A stretch of DNA of 64,000 nucleotides from Plantibacter flavus. GTDB taxonomy: Bacteria > Actinomycetota > Actinomycetes > Actinomycetales > Microbacteriaceae. Positions within the stretch are counted from its first letter, which is position 1; each line of letters starts with the position of its first letter. The notes beneath the pieces are model-generated. The model saw only the letters and a list, made by a program, of their open reading frames with translations, was not told the DNA's origin and did not search any database. The DNA is taken from assembly GCF_002024505.1 (NCBI RefSeq), contig NZ_CP019402.1, positions 3,782,001-3,846,000 on the forward strand, written 5' to 3'. A program made the translations under genes and the position numbers. Shown here piece by piece: positions 16,600 through 24,112 of this stretch.

Positions 16600-17194
16600 A
16601 TTCACACGACCCGTCTACGCTTTGGCCGCAGCCTGCACGATCGCCCTCCTCACCGGTTGCACTCCCGCAGACGAGCCACCCGTTACCTCCGCGACCACGA
16701 CAGCTTCTGCACAGCCTGCGGCTAGCGACTGGTGGGACTCCCCCGAGCACGAGGAGCGCGCCGAGGAGGACAACCTGGCCCGGGCCTTCGTGATGGTTGA
16801 CCCCAACGACGAGGAGCAGACCACCGACTACAAGCAGATCGAAGGCAACCAGGCTGACGACCCATTGGAACCTGCTCCGATAGCCCCGAGCGGAAACATT
16901 CGGATCGGCGTGCTGTTCGAGAGCAAGCCTCTGTATCGACAGATCACCGAGAGCTACATTTCCACCGACCCCGAGGGCAAAGAGGCCGGTCCACCGATGG
17001 TCTGCAACAACTTCTCGCTCGAGGGCAGCCAGGGGTTCCGGTGCAAGGGCGAGTTCCAGGACAAAAATTACACCGACGGCATCTACTACGCGGTCTTCGT
17101 CACGATGCCCCTGAGTGAAGAGGATTCGCGCTTCGGTCAACGATCCCTCATCGTGCCCGTCTACACTCGCCTCCCGGGCGAGAACGACGGCTGA
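16586..17194 (+). CDS. Lipoprotein of the envelope operon
   Basis: 202 residues. A lipoprotein signal (YALAAACTIALLTGC) puts the modified Cys at residue 25. An acidic stretch and a C-terminal folded domain with two Cys (MVCNNFSLEGSQGFRCKG) follow. The start is ATG 16586, overlapping the previous gene by 14 bp; longer in-frame starts upstream would read through that gene and lose the signal peptide. Last gene of the operon 14492-17194. No known family. Lipoproteins in such modules can act in entry exclusion or as scaffolds, but this is only context. Confidence 0.75.
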   Translation: MTTTRFTRPVYALAAACTIALLTGCTPADEPPVTSATTTASAQPAASDWWDSPEHEERAEEDNLARAFVMVDPNDEEQTTDYKQIEGNQADDPLEPAPIAPSGNIRIGVLFESKPLYRQITESYISTDPEGKEAGPPMVCNNFSLEGSQGFRCKGEFQDKNYTDGIYYAVFVTMPLSEEDSRFGQRSLIVPVYTRLPGENDG

Positions 17195-18041
17195 TTCGCC
17201 TCAGGAAGCGGCTTGACATGGCGGGCCAGCCAGGAGGATGTCGAGCGCGATCGGTGTCGCCGTAGAAGTTGCCGAAGTGGTCGTTGTCACGCAAGAGCGC
17301 CCCGGCCATGACGACCGGGGCGATCCGCTACCTCTCTACTGCCCGAACGAAGGAGACGCCACGAACACGTTGCCGCGGTCGATCAGCCTCCCGATGTCGA
17401 GAGAGATGGAGATGATCGTGCGGATGTTGGCAAGCGTGAAAACTCCCGCACAAGCCTGCACAAGCTTGTGGAAGCCCGTGGCCACGGTTGTCAATGTCGC
17501 GCAAACGCGTCCCCTTGACGTACCATTGTCAAAGACGCAACGTGCATTGAGCGGTTCTGGGGACTCCATAGGAGACCTCCGTCCTGGCGCCGAGTTCCAG
17601 CTCGGTGATGCCGATTGTGTTACATGAGTGGCGAACCCTCGACCTAGGTCGGGGGTTTCGTCGTCCGGGCGGCGCCCTTCGTACTTCTAAGGGTACATAT
17701 AGTTGGCGACACGCGGGCGAACCCCAACGGATAGTAGTTACAGCCCTGTAGTTTTCCACCGGGTTATCCACCGTTTCTGGCAACTTATCCACGGGTTCTC
17801 CACTGGCGCTTTGGGGTAGATCCCGCGCGGCAACTGGGATGGAAGGGCCGGAATCCCGCTGAATCCGTGGCGGAAGATGCCCCAACTGTGGGAAATCTGT
17901 CCACAAGCAGAATTTGACTTCCGATCCACCGACACTAAGTGGTGCCTTGGGCGTGTCGCGGGCGTGTCGAATGCCCCTTCGAGTACCTTTCCGCCCGAAA
18001 TCCCCCGCTCGAATCATCGAGCAGGGGATCGTAGGCGGCAC
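17195..18041. other. Non-coding region with origin-like signals
   Basis: About 850 bp. Short frames here (17238-17627, 17336-17569) have no credible ribosome site or domain. It holds a CGCCCCGG hairpin (17298-17322), a perfect palindrome CACAAGCTTGTG (17459-17470), TTGAC-N8-GTCAA (17515-17532), a GACC/GGTC hairpin (17634-17657) and the DnaA-box-like cluster annotated separately. Confidence 0.6.
17752..17906 (+). other. DnaA-box-like cluster, candidate origin
   Basis: TTTTCCACC (17752), TTATCCACC (17764), TTATCCACG (17785) and TTCTCCACT (17796) are spaced 12, 21 and 11 bp, close to whole helical turns. TTCCCACAG (minus, 17886-17894) and CTGTCCACA (17897-17905) follow. Two match the DnaA consensus TTATCCACA at 8 of 9 bases. 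This is the best origin candidate in the element apart from the region beside rep. Confidence 0.5.
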
Positions 18042-18236
18042 TCACTCAGTCGTGAACGTCACTTTTCCGTGCCGCCGCTCGTCGATCACGACGGACTCCA
18101 GCCTCATCGGCGCGTCGCCGGCCCGCGTGTAGAGCGCCGCGACCTGAGCGCGGCGGACGATCCGAGCGGCGTTCTGAGGCTCCGCTGTCCACTCGTCGGC
18201 GTTGCACGGCGAGATGCTGAACGCCCAGCTCGCCAT
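18042..18236 (-). CDS. Small hypothetical protein
   Basis: 64 residues, MASWAFSISPCNADEW to GKVTFTTE. The start ATG 18236 is set by an excellent ribosome site (AGGAGG, 7-base spacing); the longer frame starting at 18305 is rejected. No family recognised. It looks like a compact mixed alpha/beta protein. It stands alone, pointing toward the origin-like region, and could be a small regulator of replication or transfer. Confidence 0.6.
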   Translation of the reverse strand: MASWAFSISPCNADEWTAEPQNAARIVRRAQVAALYTRAGDAPMRLESVVIDERRHGKVTFTTE

Positions 18237-18358
18237 GTTCAGTCCTCCTCGCCGAAGGTCGAGCGCCCGAGGATCTGAGCCGCCTGGATCCCGCCGACTC
18301 GTCACAATCGTTCACCTGGGATTCGATCAACGACACATCCAAGACCGCCAGCGCACTT

Positions 18359-18466
18359 ATGGCATCCGGTGACGAGACGAAGGCGTTCGCCTATGAAAAT
18401 GGAGGACTCTCGTACGAGGTGACTGCCCTCGGCCAGACCGTGACGGTTCGACTCGCTCACGAATAG
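18359..18466 (+). CDS. Possible 35-residue small protein
   Basis: MASGDETKAFAYENGG to VRLAHE. The amphipathic strand pattern continues upstream of the ATG in the same frame without a stop for about 40 codons but also without a start codon. It may therefore be the tail of a lost gene. No ribosome site is visible. Kept only as a low-confidence call. Confidence 0.2.
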   Translation: MASGDETKAFAYENGGLSYEVTALGQTVTVRLAHE

Positions 18467-18587
18467 CCCCGCACGCGTGCTCGATGACGAGACGACTAGA
18501 GAGTTCGTCTACTAGCGTAAAGGCGCCCAGAATCGCACTGAGAGCGTGCGTTAGGCGTTTCCAAACTCACGCTCGCGAAACGCGAAA

Positions 18588-18629
18588 CGCCACCCAGACA
18601 TCGACCCTGTCTGGGTGGCGCTTCTTCTT
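18588..18629. terminator. Strong hairpin terminator
   Basis: Perfect 13-bp stem (18588-18600 with 18608-18620, core CACCCAGACA), a 7-base loop, and CTTCTTCTT on the plus strand. The minus strand also has T-rich sequence after the stem. It probably ends the leftward transcript from 19156 and any rightward one. Confidence 0.75.
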
Positions 18630-18691
18630 GCCGGAGCCGAAAGGATGAAACTTACTCCAGCGACGAGGGGAGCCACCCCTCGAGCTATTGG

Positions 18692-19156
18692 TCAGCGAGG
18701 TGCGATGGGCACCCACTGCGGGACGGCGTTGATCAGCTCGACACGATCGGTCACCTGAGCCACACACTCGACCGCGAACGTCTCGCACCACACTGCGTTG
18801 CTGTTCTCGTCCGAGGAGAGGACGACGCCTCCACCATTCGGCAAGAGCGTGCCGATCACGTAGCCGGTGCGGTCACCGGTGGGAGCGTAGAACACTTCGG
18901 CGCCATCGCTTCGCAGATCGACATTGAGACTCAGACCCTCGACGCCATACACATCGCTGTCACGCAGCGCGTCGAGTGAAGGCGCGTAGAGACCGTCGAT
19001 CGCGATTGAGATCTGCTGTGCAGCAGCAAGGTTCGCGAGATCAGTGATCGCGACGGATAGTTGCGCACGCTCTGTTTCTGCCGTGATGATCGCGGGGGCG
19101 GCGACAATGCTCGCAGCGGCGAGGAAGGCTGCGGTTGCGGTGGCGACTGCGCTCAT
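18692..19156 (-). CDS. Exported pilin-like hypothetical protein
   Basis: 154 residues. The N-terminus is a long hydrophobic helix (AFLAAASIVAAPAIITA) after a very short leader, followed by an amphipathic helix (LSVAITDLANLAAAQQISIAIDG) and a beta-rich globular part with two Cys near the end (WCETFAVECV). The size, the hydrophobic N-terminal helix and the C-terminal disulfide pair resemble type IV pilin-like proteins, but the usual Gly-x-x-x-x-Glu processing site is absent. Start ATG 19156 has AAAGGG upstream. Its promoter overlaps the perfect operator at 19190-19219. Confidence 0.55.
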   Translation of the reverse strand: MSAVATATAAFLAAASIVAAPAIITAETERAQLSVAITDLANLAAAQQISIAIDGLYAPSLDALRDSDVYGVEGLSLNVDLRSDGAEVFYAPTGDRTGYVIGTLLPNGGGVVLSSDENSNAVWCETFAVECVAQVTDRVELINAVPQWVPIAPR

Positions 19157-19189
19157 GATGAGGACCCTTTCGATGGGAGCGATTCTTAC

Positions 19190-19219
19190 GTGGTGACTAT
19201 AGTAGTTTATAGTCACCAC
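19190..19219. promoter_or_regulatory. Shared element operator, site 1 (perfect dyad)
   Basis: Perfect 12-bp inverted arms (19190-19201 and 19208-19219) with a 6-base centre. The consensus GTGACTAT-N8-ATAGTCAC recurs imperfectly at 20480-20502 and 22654-22673. It overlaps a TAAACT -10-like element on the minus strand, so a bound protein would repress the pilin-like gene. Confidence 0.65.
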
Positions 19220-19252
19220 ATGGAGATGTACAGCCCCGCGTCGAGTTTTGTT

Positions 19253-19750
19253 TCAGTCCGCTTTCTTCGGCGTCCGCCCGCTAGACGCGACCAGCTTGTC
19301 GAGGTCCAGGATGCGCGTGCGACCAGCACGCTTGTCACTGGACTCGACCTCGATCAGCCAGCTCTCCCCCGAGTGCCGTTCCAGGAGCGTCCGGATGGTC
19401 TTCGGGTGAAGTCCGGTGATTGCAGCTGCCTCAGTGCGGGAGTATCCCGGTAGAGCGTCGCCCCTCTTGGCGGCAGGCTTCGGAGCCTTCGGCGTGTAGG
19501 CCATGAGAGCGTATTGTCCCGACGAGTGCCCGCTCCGGTCTGCGATGTCGCTCCAGGGCACATCTCGCTTACGGAGCTCGTCGACCGTCTCCTGCTCGGA
19601 GGCTCTGATGCCATTCCGGATCGCCACCTTGACCTCGAGTTCTGCGAGCAACCGGTCTACATCATCGCCAGCCGGGGAGACCTGGAGCCTCAACGCTTCA
19701 AGAGTGATTGCGTCGCTGATCCCATCGGGCAGCTTCTGGATTTCGCTCAT
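19253..19750 (-). CDS. Helix-turn-helix DNA-binding protein
   Basis: 165 residues. An N-terminal helical region is followed by GYSRTEAAAITGLHPKTIRTLLERHSG (about 108-134), a MerR/excisionase-type winged helix-turn-helix, then RTRILDLDKLVASSG. The second ATG (19750) is preferred because AGGAG lies 10 bases before it; the first ATG (19759) abuts that site. It follows the DUF2637 gene with a 5-bp gap and is probably co-transcribed. It is the best local candidate for the protein that binds the shared operator, which is an inference. Confidence 0.65.
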   Translation of the reverse strand: MSEIQKLPDGISDAITLEALRLQVSPAGDDVDRLLAELEVKVAIRNGIRASEQETVDELRKRDVPWSDIADRSGHSSGQYALMAYTPKAPKPAAKRGDALPGYSRTEAAAITGLHPKTIRTLLERHSGESWLIEVESSDKRAGRTRILDLDKLVASSGRTPKKAD

Positions 19751-19755
19751 GATGC

Positions 19756-20445
19756 TCATTCTCCTACCTCGCTTCGACGCGAGCTTTCGGTTGGCGCGAA
19801 TGAAGCATTGAATCGCTTCTCGAACTCGGGGTCCATCTCGCGAGAAGCCTGACGAGGCCGATCCGCCGGTAGTTCTCCAGGTCTACGAGCGGACGCCTCG
19901 AGGACTGCCGGCCGCGCATCGTCGCGCGTCACAACTTCGACCCGCGAGTCGCTCGTGGAGATCGGCGGCTCGACGAGCATGCCGATCATTGAGTGCGTCA
20001 CGATGTAGATCGTCAGAGGCATGACAGCGGCAATGACAGCCCCCACGATCATCTGCAACAGCCCCCACCGCTCCTCGATCGACGGGAACTCGGTGATCAC
20101 ATGCAGTGCGTTGACCACCACACTGACGACGGAGTAGAAGGCGACCGCCATCCAGGAGAGCCGGGTCGATCTGCCGTTCGCGCGCTGATGAGTCGCAACG
20201 ACCGAGAGGACGACGATGGAACCATCGATGACGACAGGCAGAAGCCAAGTGACCGGCGCCTGGAGCATCATCCACTCAGCGATCTCGATCTGCGCGGCGA
20301 CCGACATGATCATCGCCGCGATGCCGACGACAATGGTTCCCCAGAGCGCCATACGTGCGAGCGCGACCGACCGGTGGATCTCGACGTCAGGGACCGCGCC
20401 GAATGCCCGACCACCGAGCACGGGTCCTGCTGTGATGTTCGCCAA
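19756..20445 (-). CDS. DUF2637 membrane protein (Spd-like)
   Basis: 229 residues. Four hydrophobic spans: about 29-50, 60-82 (VTWLLPVVIDGSIVVLSVV), 95-115 and 127-150. The W-L-L-P-V-V-I-D-G motif is characteristic of DUF2637 proteins, found on actinomycete plasmids and integrative elements and linked with plasmid spread (Spd). A cytoplasmic Arg/Pro/Ser-rich tail follows. The TTG start at 20445 is supported by GAAGGAG six bases upstream. It forms a unit with the helix-turn-helix gene, and its promoter region carries the shared operator and a long palindrome. Confidence 0.8.
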   Translation of the reverse strand: MANITAGPVLGGRAFGAVPDVEIHRSVALARMALWGTIVVGIAAMIMSVAAQIEIAEWMMLQAPVTWLLPVVIDGSIVVLSVVATHQRANGRSTRLSWMAVAFYSVVSVVVNALHVITEFPSIEERWGLLQMIVGAVIAAVMPLTIYIVTHSMIGMLVEPPISTSDSRVEVVTRDDARPAVLEASARRPGELPADRPRQASREMDPEFEKRFNASFAPTESSRRSEVGE

Positions 20446-20479
20446 GGCTTCTCCTTCAAGAATCGTTCGTCTATAGAGA

Positions 20480-20502
20480 GACTATTTCCAAAAATAGTCA
20501 CC
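20480..20502. promoter_or_regulatory. Shared element operator, site 2
   Basis: GAGACTATTTCC-AAAAATAGTCACC; on the minus strand GTGACTAT-N8-ATAGTC. It differs from the perfect dyad at 19190 only in one outer arm and the spacer. Located 35-57 bp upstream of the DUF2637 gene. Confidence 0.6.
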
Positions 20503-20525
20503 TCATCGAGAAAGAGCATCCGGAG

Positions 20526-20575
20526 AGTTCCTCAGTCCCATTCAAGTTGGCCAACTTGAATGGGACTGAGGAACT
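20526..20575. repeat. 50-bp perfect palindrome
   Basis: 25-bp arms with no spacer (20526-20550 and 20551-20575, centre AAGTTGG-CCAACTT). In single-stranded DNA or RNA it would fold into one long hairpin. It lies in the 690-bp non-coding region between the DUF2637 gene and the 21136 gene. Confidence 0.85.
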
Positions 20576-20581
20576 GAATAA

Positions 20582-20603
20582 GGGACACCACCTCAGGTGT
20601 CCC
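20582..20603 (+). terminator. Hairpin next to the 50-bp palindrome
   Basis: GGGACACC / GGTGTCCC arms with a 6-base loop, followed by GTCCTTC. Possibly a weak terminator or part of a structured cis-acting site with the adjacent palindrome. Confidence 0.5.
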
Positions 20604-21135
20604 GTCCTTCAATCAGCTTCGACCCGAACCCCGACCGACAGCTCCCCCACCAGTTACCCGGGGCCATCGTCATGCCAGCTCATACCGACCGGCAAGGACG
20701 GCCTTGGTTACTGCGGAGCAGTAACACAACGGCCCTCCGTCGCCTCCGCCCGTGTCCATGCCGCTGCCCCAGCGAGGACTCCAACATTGGCAGGCACCGC
20801 GCTCTGCTACTGCATCGTTGCCAGCCAGTTGCGACCTGAGCCAACCCGGATACCCGTTGCTCCGCTGCGCCGAATTGTCATCACCGTCAGCAATCCACGG
20901 CACCTCGATCACATCGCACACATGCTGAACCGACCGGATGCAGGACAGGATGCTGAGCTACAACTCCATGCCGAACCGTTGGGGCCGAAGTGCCCTAACC
21001 GATTCGAGCAATGAAAGATCAGCGCACCGCGAGGAATTCACCTTCTTAGCGTCTACGCGCGATCTAAAGGGAAAACGCGATGGCACATCGCGATTTCCCT
21101 TTAGAGAGTAGACTATTAAAAAGGAGAAATCCCAG
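20604..21135. other. Non-coding leader region with further dyads
   Basis: No credible gene. Contains GTTACTGC-GGA-GCAGTAAC (20707-20725) and the long inverted repeat 21063-21105. The first half is C-rich and largely free of purine runs. Together with the palindrome at 20526 this is a candidate cis-acting transfer or replication locus. Confidence 0.5.
21063..21105. repeat. 43-bp inverted repeat before the 21136 gene
   Basis: 20-bp arms (21063-21082 and 21086-21105, core TCTAAAGGGAAA and CGCGATG) with one mismatch and a GCA loop. It ends 15 bp before the AAGGAG ribosome site of the 21136 gene, so it could be an operator or an mRNA leader hairpin. Confidence 0.7.
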
Positions 21136-22623
21136 GTGAGACCTACATTTTTTGAATCGACTGTTACGGCCCACACGTCGAATGAAGCTGACCTAAATCT
21201 GGTCCTACCCCCGCTGGTTAGCCGATTCGCGAACGACGGTGCTCGTGGATTGCTGACGGTGATGACCTACTGCGTCAGGGAGCGGGCATCCGGGTCGGCA
21301 GTTCGCAACTGGCTGATGACGCATAGACCAGGCACGGTGCCTACCCATGTTGGGGTCGAGCGGACGCAGCATGGATCCGATGAGCCGACCGACTCCCTTG
21401 GTGTCAGTGCAACAGACACCAAGGGAGTCCCCTCCATCTATGCGCTGGCGGCCGGACCCGAGCTCTGGGCTGAGCTGTGGTCGAGGGCCGAACTGCTTGT
21501 AGCCCGCTCTCCCTCGTTTTCGGGCGACGCGAACGACGAAGCCGTGATGCGGCGAGGCATTGTCCGACAGCTGTACGGGCTGCTCTTGTGTCCTCTTCCC
21601 GAAACGGACACCAGCGGCAAGAAGCTGGGCTACGCCAGGGACTCGAAGCTGAGGGTGACCACGACTCTCATCGCGCTCAAGATGCTGTCCGACACGCCAT
21701 TGCGTGACACCGCGATCATCACGCTACGACACCTGTGCGTGGAGGCAGGATGGGCCGAGGCGACGGCATTCAAGAACCTCGCGACACTCCGAGAGCTAGG
21801 GCTGATCACGAAGTCACTGCCGGGAACGAACAAGGCCGGCGCACGGTGGACACCGCGTGACTCGAGGTACGCCATACGGAAGCTGACGATCGATCGTCGG
21901 GATGAAACGAGACAGTACGCCGAGAGCATCGAGTCCCTAGTGTCAGGCTCCCCCGACACTCTCGCGAAGGTCATCTTGAGCGCCGCCCATCCAGCATGGG
22001 GACACTCGTCAACGCTCAACTACGGGCACTGGCTCCTACTCCTGGCAGACGTCACCGGCATGAACCCTGCCGCGTTCAAGCTGTCCTGGAAGAGCGTCCA
22101 CAACCGCCGCCCCACACTGCAGCAGGAGCACCTGATCCCAGAGACGGTCGATCAATACCTAACGGGGATCCTCGATCGCATCGCAGCCAACCCCGCGCAC
22201 GGCAAGCAGAGCCGAGACGGCACTCAACTGACGGCCGATTATCGCAAGGCAGTGGTCACTGAGCAGTGGGTCGACAGATCCACAGAGCGAGCGCAGGACC
22301 TCAAGAACGGCAGGGATGGCTGGGACTACGCCGGGCGCATCCTGGAGACGGTGATCGCACAAATGGCGACCACTCCGAACGAGAGCAGACCCATCCCCAC
22401 TGCACCATGGGAGATCACCAACGACGCTCAGCTGGCGGCGACCCACAAAGAGATTGGCTTGTGGGGGGATGAATTCAGGAAAGCGTTCAAGGAGCTGCAC
22501 CGGATAGATGGGCAATTGCTCGACCTACTCAAGAAGAGACTCACACATATGCTCACCGCTGCGGGCTACGACAGTAAACGTGCTGCAGATTGGTCTGAGA
22601 TTTTTCTTGAAGCCAGCTATTAG
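21136..22623 (+). CDS. Hypothetical protein with winged-helix region, possible replication/regulatory protein
   Basis: 495 residues with a GTG start, AAGGAG upstream. The middle part, LRDTAIITLRHLCVEAGWAEATAFKNLATLRELGLI (about 194-229; helices and wing read by eye), looks like a winged helix-turn-helix. The rest is helical with no family I recognise. It lies just after a cluster of long dyads and heads a rightward gene run (NERD, WhiB). Replication initiators of rolling-circle or theta type sometimes have this layout, but no relaxase-type HUH or Tyr motif is visible, so I leave the function open. An internal 15-bp inverted repeat lies at 21391-21429. Confidence 0.6.
   Translation: MRPTFFESTVTAHTSNEADLNLVLPPLVSRFANDGARGLLTVMTYCVRERASGSAVRNWLMTHRPGTVPTHVGVERTQHGSDEPTDSLGVSATDTKGVPSIYALAAGPELWAELWSRAELLVARSPSFSGDANDEAVMRRGIVRQLYGLLLCPLPETDTSGKKLGYARDSKLRVTTTLIALKMLSDTPLRDTAIITLRHLCVEAGWAEATAFKNLATLRELGLITKSLPGTNKAGARWTPRDSRYAIRKLTIDRRDETRQYAESIESLVSGSPDTLAKVILSAAHPAWGHSSTLNYGHWLLLLADVTGMNPAAFKLSWKSVHNRRPTLQQEHLIPETVDQYLTGILDRIAANPAHGKQSRDGTQLTADYRKAVVTEQWVDRSTERAQDLKNGRDGWDYAGRILETVIAQMATTPNESRPIPTAPWEITNDAQLAATHKEIGLWGDEFRKAFKELHRIDGQLLDLLKKRLTHMLTAAGYDSKRAADWSEIFLEASY
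21391..21429. repeat. Perfect inverted repeat inside a coding region
   Basis: 15-bp arms (21391-21405 and 21415-21429, core CTCCCTTGGTGTC) with a 9-base loop, about 255 bp into the 21136 gene. It encodes DSLGVSATDTKGVP. A perfect dyad this long within codons is unlikely by chance. Confidence 0.75.
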
Positions 22624-22653
22624 CACTAGTACGTAATCTCTCGCCTTGCGTGC

Positions 22654-22673
22654 GTGACTATAGTAGAATATAG
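22654..22673 (+). promoter_or_regulatory. Shared element operator, site 3, at the NERD gene promoter
   Basis: GTGACTATAGTAGAATATAG matches the left 20 bases of the dyad core at 19190 in 18 positions. It includes a TAGAAT -10-like element. The GTG of the NERD gene is 27 bp further on, after a GA-rich leader. Confidence 0.6.
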
Positions 22674-22700
22674 ATAACGAGAGAGCGAGAGAGAGGGATC

Positions 22701-23345
22701 GTGTCCGCGAAAGGATCGGAAGGCGATGAGCGCCTGGCCAATATGTTCGGCCAGAACGGTCACACCGGAGCACAGGGCGAGAAGTTCTTCCTCGATGGGC
22801 TCAAGCGTTCTGGCATCGCCGACTTCGCTGACGTTCGCCACGGCGTCCGGATCCCTAGCTCGCCCGCGGATGGCCAACCCATCCAGACCGATGTCGATTT
22901 CACCATCTCGAATGGCGACCGTCTGGTCCTGGTTGATGTCAAGCGTTGGTCCACCGGAGCTGCCTACTGGTCAATCCCCTGGCTCAATCTGCCGATGAAG
23001 AACCGCCGACCTCTGCTCAAGGAGCACTCCCGATCGGTTCGGTCGATTGGTGAGCTGGTCACCGCTTATCGCTCCCGTCAGTGGGCACTCAGCCGAAACA
23101 TGGAGTGGGCGCTCACTCGCTACCGCGATGCGCTTCCGAGCGTGCACGTGAGCGCGATGGTCGTGTTCGTACCAACCTCGAAGGGCGGGATGCCTGAGAG
23201 CGTGAGCTGGCTGCTCTGGCCTGGGTTGATCCGCTCGTATAGGGCCGATCAGAGCTACGGCGAAATCCAGCATCGCCTCGGCCATAGCTCGAAGCCGTTG
23301 GCCCGAACTACCGCACTTTTGGACCGGCTTCAGATATCCGAATAG
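22701..23345 (+). CDS. NERD-domain nuclease-like protein
   Basis: 214 residues with a GTG start. GAQGEKFFLDGL (23-34), then TDVDFTISNGDRLVLVDVKRWSTGA (about 62-86) fits the NERD (nuclease-related) domain. That domain has a PD-(D/E)xK-like core, with an Asp in TDVDF and a D-x-K in VDVKRW. The C-terminal half is helical and Arg-rich. NERD proteins occur in plasmids and defence loci; activity here is unproven. Transcription is probably controlled by the shared operator upstream, linking it to the element's own regulatory circuit. Confidence 0.7.
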   Translation: MSAKGSEGDERLANMFGQNGHTGAQGEKFFLDGLKRSGIADFADVRHGVRIPSSPADGQPIQTDVDFTISNGDRLVLVDVKRWSTGAAYWSIPWLNLPMKNRRPLLKEHSRSVRSIGELVTAYRSRQWALSRNMEWALTRYRDALPSVHVSAMVVFVPTSKGGMPESVSWLLWPGLIRSYRADQSYGEIQHRLGHSSKPLARTTALLDRLQISE

Positions 23346-23377
23346 CTCACGACGCTTCTAACGAAAGGCACCCGCAA

Positions 23378-24058
23378 ATGAACGCGCACCCTTTGGCCAA
23401 TGAGGGCGAAGGCTCTCTCATGACGACGGGCCTCTTCCAGGATATTGTTGCCAACCTCGTCCCTGTTATGCCCGAAAGACTAGAACGATTCGATACCCCG
23501 CTTACATACACGGAGATTCGAGCGCAAGCTCGGCAAGTGCTTCTGGTGTGGTTGCGCGCTCGCCTCACCAAACAACCGTTGAGTTCGCACTTCACCGAGA
23601 GCCTCGCATGCTCGACGGAGTCCTCCCGCGACTGGTACTTCCCGGAGTGGCCCTCCGCGAACGACTACGAGGAGGGAGCAGAAGCGGAGGACTTCAAACA
23701 TGCGTACGCACTGGCCGAGATCGCACAAGCAAGCGCGAAAGCCACCTGTGCGGACTGCCCGCTGCGAGTTCAATGCCTGGCTCTGTCGATCGGGGCAGAT
23801 CCTTCGGAATCTGCACCCCCTGCCACAGAGGGTGTCTGGGGAGGCTTGGGAGAGCTTGCCAGGGAAGCGGTCGCCAACCGATTCAACATGAGCCGCCGCG
23901 CGTACCTGAATCGCCTATCCGTCATGGCCGACGCACCTCACAAGGGTGGGCCCCTGATGGACCCGTCCGAGGTAGAAGCCCTCGAGGAAGCAGCACTGCG
24001 CGGCCAGTCTTCCGTCCGGCAGCAGACCGGGAGTTCGCTCGATTTCGTTTCTCGATGA
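23378..24058 (+). CDS. WhiB-family iron-sulfur regulator
   Basis: 226 residues, much longer than the usual 80-130. Four Cys in WhiB spacing (C78, C124, C127 and C133 as CADCPLRVQC) would hold a [4Fe-4S] cluster, and GVWGG (152-156) is the WhiB signature turn. There is an N-terminal extension of about 70 residues and a C-terminal extension with AREAVANRFNMSRRAYLNRL. WhiB proteins bind sigma factor and tune transcription. AAAGG precedes the ATG. Followed by a conserved 17-bp motif and an 18-residue ORF. Confidence 0.85.
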   Translation: MNAHPLANEGEGSLMTTGLFQDIVANLVPVMPERLERFDTPLTYTEIRAQARQVLLVWLRARLTKQPLSSHFTESLACSTESSRDWYFPEWPSANDYEEGAEAEDFKHAYALAEIAQASAKATCADCPLRVQCLALSIGADPSESAPPATEGVWGGLGELAREAVANRFNMSRRAYLNRLSVMADAPHKGGPLMDPSEVEALEEAALRGQSSVRQQTGSSLDFVSR

Positions 24059-24072
24059 GGTCTCGAAAGTGT

Positions 24073-24089
24073 CTCGTACGCTCGAAGTA
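24073..24089 (+). promoter_or_regulatory. Regulatory repeat (copy 2)
   Basis: Exactly the same 17 bases as 10593-10609 (CTCGTACGCTCGAAGTA). Here the second arm of the dyad is imperfect (GTAACGA). Located 24-40 bp before the 18-residue ORF. Confidence 0.5.
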
Positions 24090-24112
24090 ACGACTAAACG
24101 AAAGGAACGACT

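Noticed and set aside
17238..17627. 129-residue ORF in the origin-like region
   Set aside because: AGGAGG directly abuts its ATG, there is no domain, and it crosses several dyads; better explained as non-coding.
22680..22700. GA-rich tract before the NERD gene as a phase-variable repeat
   Set aside because: The GA units are interrupted and short; it works adequately as a ribosome-site region.
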